Shown: one piece after another, positions 33,933 to 42,028 of the stretch
Layout of the letters: every line of letters begins with the position of its first letter
Numbering within the stretch: the stretch's first letter is position 1
Notes under the pieces: generated by a model
Seen by the model: only the letters and a program-made list of their open reading frames with translations
Told to the model about the DNA's origin: nothing
The model's database searches: none
Origin: Luteibacter mycovicinus
Lineage (GTDB): Bacteria > Pseudomonadota > Gammaproteobacteria > Xanthomonadales > Rhodanobacteraceae
Assembly: GCF_000745235.1 (NCBI RefSeq)
Contig: NZ_JQNL01000001.1
Location: 3,156,001-3,220,000, forward strand
Reading direction: 5' to 3'
Length of the DNA stretch: 64,000 nt
Position numbers and translations under genes: made by a program

Positions 33933-34160
33933 ACCCCTCCGCTCACCGCCGGCACGCTGGTCGGCTCAAGCACCATCGCCAACGAACACACCGGTAAGGG
34001 CGCGTCCTGCCTGGTCGAGCAGTACATGGTCGAAACCTTCCGCGACGGTAAGCGGGCGACGCCGTTCCTGTCCTCTGGCCATACGGTGAAAATCGAGGTC
34101 ACCGACAAGCGTGGCGTATCGATCTTCAGTTTGATCGAGCAAGTGGTCCAGAAAGCATAA
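33933..34160 (+). pseudogene. Duplicated 3' fragment of a fumarylacetoacetase gene
   Basis: An open frame without a start reads PLTAGTLVGSSTIANEHTGK GASCLVEQ and ends KIEVTDKRGVSIFSLIEQVV QKA. It aligns with the last 74 residues of the fahA product at 32214-33194, with many substitutions but no stop or indel. It begins abruptly just after a REP unit. It is a truncated second copy, not expressed as a functional enzyme; the active-site domain is absent. Confidence 0.88.
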
Positions 34161-34301
34161 TCGCTCGATCACTCGCTGTGCGCGAAGGAAGTACTGTTCC
34201 CTGATGACAGGAGAACATGCCTAGCTCCGAAGCAGGGAATTCCTACAGCAGAAGTAAGCTTGGCGCGGTACCGTGTGCCGATCCTTTCATTGGATCAACT
34301 C

Positions 34302-34913
34302 ATGAAGACGGTGTGCTGGATCGTCGGATGTGCCGCGTTCGCACTGGTCATTGTGTTTTGCGGACCGACAAGGCCGGAGGACGGCGAGCGTGATGATGCG
34401 ATCGCCGACGCCCTCTCGCTTACCAGGAAACGCGTCGACGGAGAGCCGCGCGCTTACGACCCTCTTCCGCAGCAAAGGGATGAGCTCGCTTATGCTCTGT
34501 CTTTGAGATCTGGCGAAAGTGGAATTCGAGCAACGAGGGGCCGCGGTGTCCGGTGTTACCACAATTGTCCGCCGCCGGTAGGTAGCGTGACCGCGTCGCC
34601 TCAGGTCGTGAGCGTGCCGGTCGGCGCCCTCGGCAATGTGACTGTCCACTGGCGATGGGATCAATCTTCCACGCAGGAGGTTAGCCAGCACGGCTGTCTC
34701 TGGGTGAGTGTAGGCAAGGAGAGCGAGGTGCATCTCGTGGATTGCGGTGCTCCGGGCCGTAATCACGAAACAAGTGTGCGTTGGGTCGGAATGGACACCT
34801 ACGTGTTTCGCGTCGCACCGGGCAATCCAAAAGGACCGTTCACCAAGCCACTTGCGGGACTGTTCCAGCTTGCGCAGACGCTTGTCATCGGCGTATCCCA
34901 ACGCTACGAATGA
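34302..34913 (+). CDS. Exported or lipoprotein-like protein, unknown
   Basis: 203 residues from ATG 34302 (MKTVCWIVGCAAFALVIVFC GPTRP): a signal or anchor helix, with Cys20 a weak lipobox candidate. The middle is charged and probably flexible (DDAIADALSLTRKRVDGEPR). The C-terminal 100 residues with Cys pairs (RCYHNCPPPVG, HGCLWVSVG, LVDCGAPG) and alternating strands look like a small beta-sandwich with disulfides. Codon use is less biased than in neighbours, which may mean recent acquisition. No family recognised. An upstream TTG (34260) start is less likely. Confidence 0.6.
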   Translation: MKTVCWIVGCAAFALVIVFCGPTRPEDGERDDAIADALSLTRKRVDGEPRAYDPLPQQRDELAYALSLRSGESGIRATRGRGVRCYHNCPPPVGSVTASPQVVSVPVGALGNVTVHWRWDQSSTQEVSQHGCLWVSVGKESEVHLVDCGAPGRNHETSVRWVGMDTYVFRVAPGNPKGPFTKPLAGLFQLAQTLVIGVSQRYE

Positions 34914-34915
34914 AA

Positions 34916-34949
34916 AAGCCCCGCACGTTGCCGTGCGGGGCTTCTCTTT
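34916..34949 (+). terminator. Intrinsic terminator (copy of 33864-33898)
   Basis: AAGCCCCGCACG, loop TTGC, CGTGCGGGGCTT, then CTCTTTA. The same stem as the terminator 1.05 kb upstream, differing in one loop base. Lies between convergent genes. Confidence 0.88.
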
Positions 34950-34956
34950 AAATGCA

Positions 34957-34980
34957 TCGCGCGCGGGGCGCGCTCCTACA
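34957..34980. repeat. Single REP-like unit
   Basis: TCGCGCGCGGGGCGCGCTCC TACA, placed after the terminator exactly as the unit at 33904 follows its terminator. Confidence 0.82.
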
Positions 34981-35007
34981 GGGGAAGTGCGCGTTGCGCG
35001 GGTGCTT

Positions 35008-36024
35008 TTATTTTGCAGCCATCAACGCCTCGGTCATGTCGAGCATGCGGTTCGAGAAGCCCCACTCGTTGTCGTACCACGAGAGGACCTTGACCAGGGT
35101 GCCTTCCATCACGCGCGTCTGCGTCGAGTCATAGATCGACGAGTGCGGGTTGTGGTTGAAGTCGATCGACACCAGCGGGGCGGTGTTGACGGCCAGGATG
35201 CCCTTGAGGGCGCCGTTGGCGGCTTCGTTGATGGCGGCATCGATCTCTTCCTTGGTCGTCGCGCGGGCGGCGGTGAAGGTGAGGTCGACCACGGACACGT
35301 TGATCGTCGGCACGCGCATGGCGAAACCATCGAGCTTGCCGTTGAGCTCCGGCAGAACCAGGCCGACCGCGGCGGCGGCGCCGGTCTTGGTCGGGATCTG
35401 GCTGTGGGTGGCGCTACGGGCGCGGCGCAGATCCGAGTGGTAGACGTCGGTCAGCACCTGGTCGTTGGTGTACGCGTGGATCGTGGTCATCAGGCCGTGC
35501 ACGATGCCGATCTTCGAGTGCAGCACCTTGGCCAGCGGCGCGAGGCAGTTGGTGGTGCAGGACGCGTTGGAGATGACCTCGAGCTTCGAGGTCAGCTTGT
35601 CGTCGTTGACGCCCATGACGAAGGTGCCGTCCACGTCCTTGTCGCCCGGGGCGGAGATGATGACCTTCTTGGCGCCGCCGGCGATGTGGGCGCTGGCCTT
35701 GGCCTTGGAGGTGAAGAAGCCGGTGGACTCCAGCACCACGTCCACGCCGTGCTCGCCCCAGGGGAGCTTGGCCGGATCGCGCTCGGCAAAGACCTTGATG
35801 CGGTCGCCGTTGACGATCAGGTCGCCATTGTCGACCGAGACCTCACCCGGGAAACGGCCGTGAGCCGTGTCGTACTGGGTGAGGTGGGCGTTGGTTTCCG
35901 CGTTGCCGAGATCGTTGATCGCGACGATCTGGATGTCCTGGCCGTTCTTCTTCGACTCATAGAGCGAGCGCAGGATGTTGCGACCGATGCGACCGTAACC
36001 GTTGATGGCGACCTTGATGGTCAT
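35008..36024 (-). CDS. gapA: Glyceraldehyde-3-phosphate dehydrogenase
   Basis: 338 residues from ATG 36024. NAD-binding [17 protein letters not shown], then the catalytic block [17 protein letters not shown] with the nucleophilic Cys, partner His in the [15 protein letters not shown] region, and [14 protein letters not shown] at the C-terminus. Converts glyceraldehyde 3-phosphate to 1,3-bisphosphoglycerate. AINDLG after the second strand (rather than a basic motif) suits NAD. Convergent with the unknown exported gene at 34302, separated by a terminator and REP. Confidence 0.95.
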   Translation of the reverse strand: MTIKVAINGYGRIGRNILRSLYESKKNGQDIQIVAINDLGNAETNAHLTQYDTAHGRFPGEVSVDNGDLIVNGDRIKVFAERDPAKLPWGEHGVDVVLESTGFFTSKAKASAHIAGGAKKVIISAPGDKDVDGTFVMGVNDDKLTSKLEVISNASCTTNCLAPLAKVLHSKIGIVHGLMTTIHAYTNDQVLTDVYHSDLRRARSATHSQIPTKTGAAAAVGLVLPELNGKLDGFAMRVPTINVSVVDLTFTAARATTKEEIDAAINEAANGALKGILAVNTAPLVSIDFNHNPHSSIYDSTQTRVMEGTLVKVLSWYDNEWGFSNRMLDMTEALMAAK

Positions 36025-36196
36025 GTGCAGCCTCCGGGTGGGATTTGCTAACGAGGTAAGGGCAGGTGCGTAAACCTCCATGGTAGCGGAACGTCGCAGG
36101 GGCCTGCTTGCTGCACCGCCGCGATCTGTCATCCGAGTCTCAGTCCGGCTGTGGCACACTTGCCCGTTCGCCCCGTCCGGAATCGTTTACAGGCTC

Positions 36197-37021
36197 ATGA
36201 ACGCCGTTCTCAAGCGCCGCACCATTGCCGCCCTGCTGGCCCTCGCCGTCCCCGCCTTCGCCACCACCGTTCAGGCCTGGGGCGACATCGGCCACCGTAT
36301 CGTCGCCGAGCTGGCCTTCCGCCAGCTGGACCCCTCGGCCAAAGCCGAGGTGGAGCGCCTGCTCAAGGCCGACGGGGACGATTCCCTGCCCGACGTCGCC
36401 AGCTGGCCGGACCGCCTGCGCGACAACCCGGAGACGAAGGAACTGGGGAAGGCCACCGGCCCCCTGCATTACATGGACTTCGTCGACGGTAAATGCCATT
36501 ACGTGCCGGCCCGGCAGTGCGCCGGTGGCAAGTGCGTGGTGGGCGGCCTCGAGAAGTACGTCGCCATCCTGGGCGACCGCCACAAGTCCAACGCCGAGCG
36601 GGCCGAAGCGCTGAAGTTCGTGGTCCACTTCGTGGGCGACGTGCACCAGCCGCTGCATGCCGGCAACCGTGACGACAAGGGCGGCAACGACTACCAGGTC
36701 CAGTTCGACGGCAAGGGCACCAACCTGCACAGCGTGTGGGACTCGAAAATGCTCTACACCCGCGACCTCAAGTGGCAGGCCTACGCCGACCGCCTGGCCG
36801 CCGAAGGCCCGGTCACGCTCCCGAAGCCCCACGCGCCGCTGGATAACCCCTACGCCCAGTGGGCTGAGGAATCCTGCGAGATCGTGGCGAAGGACGGCTT
36901 CTACCCGGACTCGCACAAGGTCGACGACGCCTACATCGCCAGAAACCTCCCGGTCGCCGAGACCCGCCTGCGTGAAGCGGGCAAGCGTCTCGCCGACCTG
37001 CTCAACAAGACGCTGGACTGA
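36197..37021 (+). CDS. Secreted S1/P1-type nuclease
   Basis: 274 residues from ATG 36197. Signal peptide ends at VQA before WGDIGHRIVAELAF: in this family the mature N-terminal Trp itself binds zinc, and the cut fits. Further zinc ligands: LPDVASWPDRLRD (Asp), LHYMDFVDG (His), KFVVHFVGDVHQPLHAGN (His, Asp, His) and GTNLHSVWDSKML (His, Asp). Expected to cut single-stranded nucleic acids and remove 3'-phosphates in the periplasm or medium. No neighbours in the same pathway; pyk starts 41 bp downstream. Confidence 0.92.
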   Translation: MNAVLKRRTIAALLALAVPAFATTVQAWGDIGHRIVAELAFRQLDPSAKAEVERLLKADGDDSLPDVASWPDRLRDNPETKELGKATGPLHYMDFVDGKCHYVPARQCAGGKCVVGGLEKYVAILGDRHKSNAERAEALKFVVHFVGDVHQPLHAGNRDDKGGNDYQVQFDGKGTNLHSVWDSKMLYTRDLKWQAYADRLAAEGPVTLPKPHAPLDNPYAQWAEESCEIVAKDGFYPDSHKVDDAYIARNLPVAETRLREAGKRLADLLNKTLD

Positions 37022-37062
37022 CCCGCGCCCCGAATTCGCATTCGAAGACAAGGTAGACACAG

Positions 37063-38532
37063 ATGACCGATATCCAGGTTCGCCGTACCAAGATCGTCGC
37101 CACCCTCGGACCCGCCACCGACGTGCCGGGCATGCTTGAGAAAATTCTGGAGGAGGGCGTGGATATCGTTCGCCTCAACCTCTCGCATGGCGTGCCTGAC
37201 GACCACCGCGCCCGCGCCAATGCCGTGCGCGCCGCCGCGCTGAAGGTCGGTCGCGAAGTCGGCATCCTGGCCGATCTGCAGGGTCCGAAGATCCGCATCG
37301 AGAAGTTCGCCGACGGTCCGATCGACCTGATGGCCGGTGACAACTTCACCCTCGACTGCCGTCCGGACGCACCGGCCGGCACCCAGACCCACGTGGGCGT
37401 CAGCTACTACGACCTGCCCAAGGACGTCGTCCCGGGCGACGTGCTGCTGCTGGACGACGGCCTCATCGCGCTGTCGGTGCTGGAAATTTCGGGTACCGAA
37501 ATCCGCACCCGCGTCATCATCGGTGGCCGCCTGTCGGCGCGTAAGGGTCTCAACCGCCAGGGCGGTGGCCTCAGCGTGTCCGCGCTGTCCGACAAGGACC
37601 GTAACGACATCAAGCTGGCCGCCGAGATGGGCGCCGACTTTCTCGCCGTCTCCTTCGTCCGTTGCGCCGAAGACCTGCACGAAGCCCGCCGCCTGATCCG
37701 CGAGGCTGGTGGCGACGCCGCCATCGTTTCCAAGATCGAGCGCGCCGACGCCATCCCCGTGCTCGGCGAAATCATCGACGCGTCCGACGTCGTCATGGTC
37801 GCACGTGGCGATCTGGGCGTGGAAATCGGTGACGCCGAGCTCCCGGGCCTGCAGAAGAAGATCATTCGCGAGTCCGTGCAGCGCAACCGCTCGGTGATCA
37901 CCGCGACGCAGATGCTGCAGTCGATGGTCCGCGCGCCGATTCCGACCCGCGCCGAAGTGCTCGACGTGGCCAACGCCGTGATCGACGGCACCGACGCCGT
38001 CATGCTTTCGGAAGAGACCGCGGCCGGTGCGCACCCGGACAAGGCCGTGGCCGCCATGCGCCGCATCTGCCTCGGCGCCGAGCGTCAGTTCGAGCCGCGC
38101 GGCGACCTGCGCCCGGACGTGCAGTCGCTCGACCGCAGCGACCAGGCCATCGCGCTCGCCGCCATGTCGCTGGCCGCTCAGGTCGGCGTGCGCGCCATCG
38201 TGGCGCTGACCGAGTCGGGTGCAACCGCCCAGTGGCTGTCGCGCTATCGCTTCGCGGTGCCCATCTATGCGATGTCGCCGTCCGACATGGCCCGCCGCCG
38301 CATGCTGATGCTCCGCGACGTGCAGCCGGTCGACTTCGCCCAGGGCAACCTCGATCCGGCGCACACCGCGCGCGCCGCGCTCCAGCACCTGTTCTCGCTG
38401 GGCAAGCTGACCAAGGGCGATCGCGTGATCCTGACCCACGGTGACCACATCGGCCGTGGCGGCGGTACCAACACTCTGAAGTTGCTGGTGATCGGGGACG
38501 ACGGTATCGCGGATAGCCTGCGCGACCTGTAA
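37063..38532 (+). CDS. pyk: Pyruvate kinase
   Basis: 489 residues. TIM-barrel and C-terminal allosteric domain. Motifs: RRTKIVATLGPATDVPGML, VRLNLSHG, ADLQGPKIRIEKF, VSFVRCAEDLHEAR, KIERADAIPVL, VMVARGDLGVEIG (metal and substrate) and RAEVLDVANAVIDGTDAVML. Makes pyruvate and ATP from phosphoenolpyruvate. Sequence is closest to the PykA-type of proteobacteria, but the allosteric effector cannot be read. A GC-rich hairpin follows the stop. Confidence 0.94.
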   Translation: MTDIQVRRTKIVATLGPATDVPGMLEKILEEGVDIVRLNLSHGVPDDHRARANAVRAAALKVGREVGILADLQGPKIRIEKFADGPIDLMAGDNFTLDCRPDAPAGTQTHVGVSYYDLPKDVVPGDVLLLDDGLIALSVLEISGTEIRTRVIIGGRLSARKGLNRQGGGLSVSALSDKDRNDIKLAAEMGADFLAVSFVRCAEDLHEARRLIREAGGDAAIVSKIERADAIPVLGEIIDASDVVMVARGDLGVEIGDAELPGLQKKIIRESVQRNRSVITATQMLQSMVRAPIPTRAEVLDVANAVIDGTDAVMLSEETAAGAHPDKAVAAMRRICLGAERQFEPRGDLRPDVQSLDRSDQAIALAAMSLAAQVGVRAIVALTESGATAQWLSRYRFAVPIYAMSPSDMARRRMLMLRDVQPVDFAQGNLDPAHTARAALQHLFSLGKLTKGDRVILTHGDHIGRGGGTNTLKLLVIGDDGIADSLRDL

Positions 38533-38537
38533 GACCG

Positions 38538-38568
38538 CGTGGGGGCGCGCCTCGCGCGCGCCCCCACG
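38538..38568 (+). terminator. GC-rich hairpin after pyk
   Basis: CGTGGGGGCGCGC, a short loop, GCGCGCCCCCACG. No T-run follows. The core GCGCGCCTCGCGCGCG resembles the REP units, so this may be a REP derivative acting as a 3' mRNA hairpin. Confidence 0.5.
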
Positions 38569-38644
38569 TCAGGGTGTGATTTCACACGCAACGCAAACGC
38601 CCACAGGGTTAAACTCAACGCCCTGGTAAACCACCGAGGGCGTC

Positions 38645-39091
38645 ATGATCCGCATTTCTTCCCGCACCGGCGCCATCGCCGCCGCCGTCCTCCTCCTTGC
38701 CGCGGGCTCCGCGCAGGCGCAGAACCTCCGCCGTGTCGCCCCCGAGCGTCTGACCGGCTACTGGTACCTCACCAACAAGTCCGTCAGCCCGGACGTGCCG
38801 AACACCGGCAAGAACCTCAATCAGCCGACCTGCGTCGCCGTCAGCTACATGATCGGCTCGGACGGTCGCACCCAGAACGCGAAGATCGAGAAAGTGGTCC
38901 CCGCCGGCGATCTCGGTCAGGTCGGCGTGAGCATCGTCAACCAGCTGGTCTACGTGAAGGGCAACCAGAACGGCACCGCCGTTCCCGTGCAGACCTACTA
39001 CGTCACGGGCTTCAACCTGCCCGAGGACCCCGCCGCCAAGACGGCCCTCCTCGATAAGTGCAAACTGCCCGGCTACGACCAGACCACTTGA
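38645..39091 (+). CDS. Periplasmic protein with a TonB C-terminal-like fold
   Basis: 148 residues with a signal peptide (MIRISSRTGAIAAAVLLLAA GSAQA). The mature part has CVAVSYMIGSDGRTQNAKIE KVVPAG, the strand-turn-strand pattern of TonB C-terminal domains (YxIxxDGxxxNAxV), but lacks the membrane helix and Pro-rich spacer of a real TonB. Two Cys (in QPTCVAV and DKCKLPG) may form a disulfide. Stands alone between pyk and the aldolase gene. Function unknown. Confidence 0.65.
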   Translation: MIRISSRTGAIAAAVLLLAAGSAQAQNLRRVAPERLTGYWYLTNKSVSPDVPNTGKNLNQPTCVAVSYMIGSDGRTQNAKIEKVVPAGDLGQVGVSIVNQLVYVKGNQNGTAVPVQTYYVTGFNLPEDPAAKTALLDKCKLPGYDQTT

Positions 39092-39170
39092 TCGCATCGC
39101 ACAACATGATTCGCGGGGTAGCCGTTTATACTCCGTCGGCTTTGCATACCACTAAATCCATGGAGTCCTC

Positions 39171-40187
39171 ATGAGCATCGAAAACCTCGAAGAAATCGCG
39201 CAGGCGATGGTCGCCACCGGCAAGGGCATCATTGCCGTCGACGAGTCGACCAACACCATCCGGAAGCGTTTCGAAGCCGCCGGCGTCGAGAACACCGAGG
39301 AAAACCGTCGGGCCTACCGCGAGCTGCTCCTCACCGCACCGGGCCTGGGCGATCACATCTCCGGCGCGATCCTCTTCGACGAGACCATCCGTCAGAAGAC
39401 CGGCGACGGCACCCCGCTCGTCGACGCCATGAAGAAGGCCGGCATCATCCCAGGCATCAAGGTGGACAAGGGCCCAGTGCCGCTGGCCGGCTTCCCGGGC
39501 GACGTCGTGACCGAAGGCCTCGACGGCCTGCGCGACCGCCTCAAGGAATACGCCCAGCTCGGTGCCCAGTTCGCCAAGTGGCGCGCGGTGATCAACATCA
39601 CCGAAGACAACCCGAGCTCGACCGCCATCGAGGCCAATATGCACGCGCTGGCCCGCTACGCCGCGCTTTGCCAGGAAGCCGGCCTGGTGCCGATGGTCGA
39701 GCCCGAAGTCGTCATGGACAGCCCGGACAGCACGCACGACATCGACGTCAGCTACGACGTGCACGAGGCCGTCCTGCGCAGCCTGTTCAACGCGCTGTAC
39801 GAGCAGAACGTCATGCTCGAGGGCACGATCCTCAAGGTCAGCATGGTCATCGCCGGCAAGCATTCGCCGGAACAGGCCTCGCCCGAGGAAGTCGCCGAAG
39901 CCACCGTCCGCGTGCTGAAGGCCACCGTGCCTGCGTCGCTGCCGGGCATCGTGTTCCTGTCCGGCGGCCAGTCCGACGCGCAGGCGACCGAGCATCTGGA
40001 CCTGATCAACAAGCTGGGCCCGCATCCGTGGCCGGTCAGCTTCTCCTACGGTCGCGCCCTCGTCGCCGAGGCGCTGAACGTCTGGTCGAAGGATCGGAAG
40101 GGCAACGTCGCCAAGGCCCAGGCCGTGGTGCACGAGCGCGCCAAGGAAAACGGCGAGGCTGCGCTGGGGCAGTGGAAGAAGCGCTGA
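39171..40187 (+). CDS. fbaB: Class I fructose-bisphosphate aldolase
   Basis: 338 residues. Schiff-base aldolase of the eukaryote-like class I: GKGIIAVDESTNTIRKRF, SGAILFDETIRQKT, FAKWRAVINI, VPMVEPEVVMD and the active-site Lys in LEGTILKVSMVIAGK, followed by FLSGGQSDAQATEHL. Splits fructose 1,6-bisphosphate without a metal. Many proteobacteria use the class II enzyme; xanthomonads commonly carry this class. A strong terminator follows. Confidence 0.94.
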   Translation: MSIENLEEIAQAMVATGKGIIAVDESTNTIRKRFEAAGVENTEENRRAYRELLLTAPGLGDHISGAILFDETIRQKTGDGTPLVDAMKKAGIIPGIKVDKGPVPLAGFPGDVVTEGLDGLRDRLKEYAQLGAQFAKWRAVINITEDNPSSTAIEANMHALARYAALCQEAGLVPMVEPEVVMDSPDSTHDIDVSYDVHEAVLRSLFNALYEQNVMLEGTILKVSMVIAGKHSPEQASPEEVAEATVRVLKATVPASLPGIVFLSGGQSDAQATEHLDLINKLGPHPWPVSFSYGRALVAEALNVWSKDRKGNVAKAQAVVHERAKENGEAALGQWKKR

Positions 40188-40209
40188 GCCTTGACTGCTT
40201 CGGAACATG

Positions 40210-40242
40210 AAAAAGGCGCCGGGTAACCGGCGCCTTTTTTTA
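40210..40242 (+). terminator. Intrinsic terminator after fbaB
   Basis: AAAAAGGCGCCGG, loop GTAA, CCGGCGCCTTTTTTTA. Strong stem and T-run; the A-run also makes it usable for the convergent barrel gene. Confidence 0.95.
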
Positions 40243-40262
40243 TTTCCCGTGTCGCGGCGTGG

Positions 40263-40844
40263 TTAGAAGCGATATTCCGCCGACACCGACGTCATGTTGG
40301 TCGACAGATCCAGACCATCCTTCTTGGCATCGTAGTGATCGTAGTTGATGCCCATGCTCCAGTTTCTGTTGAAGTCATAGCCCACGCCCGCACCCGCATA
40401 CCAGCTGGTCTTGTCCAGATCGTGGCGGTTGATGTCGTCGTTGCTGGTGCCGTGACCCTTCCACGAGTAGATACCTGCGCGGCCGCTGATGTACCACTTC
40501 GGATCGATATTGAAGTGGCCATTCACGCCGGCGGTCCAGCCGTGCAGCTCGGACTTGCGACGATCGACGACGCGATCGCTGTTGAAGACATTCTTGGCGT
40601 GGATGTTGCCCAGGTCGTTGTAACCGGCCTCGACACCCAGGGCAGCCCACGGGCTCACGGCCCAGCGGTAGCCGCCGTTGACCGCGTAACCGGTGTCGTG
40701 GCCGTCATAACGGCCCTTGTCCACGGATGTGCGACCGACGTTGCCGTTGACGAACCAGCCAGCGCCGTTGGCGTCTTGCGCAAAGGCCGGAGCCGCAACG
40801 GAACCGGCGGCGACGAGGGCGAGCGCGATGAGGGTCTTCTTCAT
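40263..40844 (-). CDS. Outer-membrane beta-barrel protein (paralogue 1)
   Basis: 193 residues from ATG 40844. Signal peptide MKKTLIALALVAAGSVAAPA FAQ. The mature protein is an eight-strand-type barrel: GWFVNGNVGRTSVDKG, GYAVNGGYRWAVSPWAALGV EAGYNDLGN, GWTAGVNGHFNIDPKWYISG RAG and a terminal aromatic strand SVSAEYRF ending in Phe, the signal for BAM-dependent assembly. It belongs with OmpA-like/OmpX-type small barrels. Related to the gene at 41069. Role unknown; a structural or stress porin is possible. Confidence 0.82.
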   Translation of the reverse strand: MKKTLIALALVAAGSVAAPAFAQDANGAGWFVNGNVGRTSVDKGRYDGHDTGYAVNGGYRWAVSPWAALGVEAGYNDLGNIHAKNVFNSDRVVDRRKSELHGWTAGVNGHFNIDPKWYISGRAGIYSWKGHGTSNDDINRHDLDKTSWYAGAGVGYDFNRNWSMGINYDHYDAKKDGLDLSTNMTSVSAEYRF

Positions 40845-40991
40845 GGTGGATCTCTCCTGCTTTTCTTCTTGTTCGCTGCGACGGCCATGGGGGAGTGCCA
40901 TCGACAACGGCGCGGGGCCGGGGTGCCTCGCGTGAAAAATTAGATAAGGACAGGCCTTCGAGATTCAATACCGATCAGTGCAGTATTAATA

Positions 40992-41028
40992 AAAATTTAA
41001 GCCGCGACGGGGTGGCGTCGCGGCTTAA
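40992..41028 (-). terminator. Intrinsic terminator after the second barrel gene
   Basis: On the minus strand TTAAGCCGCGAC, loop, GTCGCGGCTTAA, followed by ATTTTTATT, 41 bp past the stop of the gene at 41069. Confidence 0.88.
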
Positions 41029-41068
41029 AGGTTGAGCGTAAAACGTTGTTACGTGGCGAACGTGTCGC

Positions 41069-41803
41069 TTAGAAGCGGTATTCACCCGCCAGCGAGACGA
41101 TACCGGTCGAGCGCTTGATGCCGCGCGAGATTTCGCCGGTAGCGTTGTTCTTGACCTTGCCCGCGTCAGCGTGGAAGTAGTCGTAGTTGGCGCCAACGCT
41201 GAAGTGCTCGTTGATATCCCAACCGGTGCCGACTCCGCCGTACCAGCTGCCACGGTCGGCCTTGCCGCCGTTGGAGAAGCCCAGATCCTGGCTAACGCTG
41301 TTGTTGTAGTTCTGGTTGTTGTCGTTGGCGCGGAAGTAGCCGCCATGCGCGCTGAGGTACCAGCCCTGAACCAGGTTGACCTTACCGTTCACACCGACCA
41401 TCCAGCCGCGCAGCGCGTTGCGCGTGCCCTTCTGATCGACGTCCTGGCCGTCTTCGAAGACGTTCTTGACGCGGTAGTTGCCGAGATCCGCATAGCCGGC
41501 TTCAAGGCCCAGGCCGAGATCCGGGCCGACCTTCCAGCGATAGCCGCCGAGCAGGCCGTAGCCGGTGCGACGGTCCTTGTTTCCCTTGAGGAAATTGAAA
41601 CCGCCGTTGTTGCCGTCACCGAAGCCGCCATTGTCGCTGCCATTGGTGCGGCCGACCTGGGCGCCGATGAACCAGTTACCGCTACCGACGGCCTGGCTGG
41701 GCTGATAGTTGCCGGTCACTGCCGGGTTGGAATCCTGTGCGAAGGCCGGAATGGCCGCAAACGAGGCGCAAGAGACTGCAAGGGCAAGGGCTGCCTTTTT
41801 CAT
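41069..41803 (-). CDS. Outer-membrane beta-barrel protein (paralogue 2)
   Basis: 244 residues. Signal peptide MKKAALALAVSCASFAAIPA FAQ. Strands such as GNWFIGAQVGRTNG, YGLLGGYRWKVGPDLGLGLE AGYADLGN and GWMVGVNGKVNLVQGWYLSA HGG parallel the first barrel protein (GWFVNGNVGRT, EAGYNDLGN, GWTAGVNG), and it also ends EYRF. Longer loops account for the extra 50 residues. The two genes are likely a tandem duplication with separate promoters, since a terminator lies between them. Confidence 0.82.
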   Translation of the reverse strand: MKKAALALAVSCASFAAIPAFAQDSNPAVTGNYQPSQAVGSGNWFIGAQVGRTNGSDNGGFGDGNNGGFNFLKGNKDRRTGYGLLGGYRWKVGPDLGLGLEAGYADLGNYRVKNVFEDGQDVDQKGTRNALRGWMVGVNGKVNLVQGWYLSAHGGYFRANDNNQNYNNSVSQDLGFSNGGKADRGSWYGGVGTGWDINEHFSVGANYDYFHADAGKVKNNATGEISRGIKRSTGIVSLAGEYRF

Positions 41804-42028
41804 GGGACTGTTCCTCTTATTTTCGGGGCGGCCAACACCCAGGGGGAAGGGGGAGTGATGCTGGCCTTGTACGATTAGAGGCCTTCGTACCTGAAGAGAT
41901 TCAAAAAGCAGAACTAAAAGATTAAGGCTTGGTTAACTTCCCTGCCGCGGCATGAACATCCACGACAAGCTCATGCCGGATGCGCGACAATCGTGGTTTT
42001 TCCGCCGCCTGTTAACTGGAGAATGCCG

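Noticed and set aside
38538..38568. Classical intrinsic terminator after pyk
   Set aside because: The stem is strong but there is no T-run and the core looks like a REP derivative, so it is kept only as a hairpin with modest confidence.
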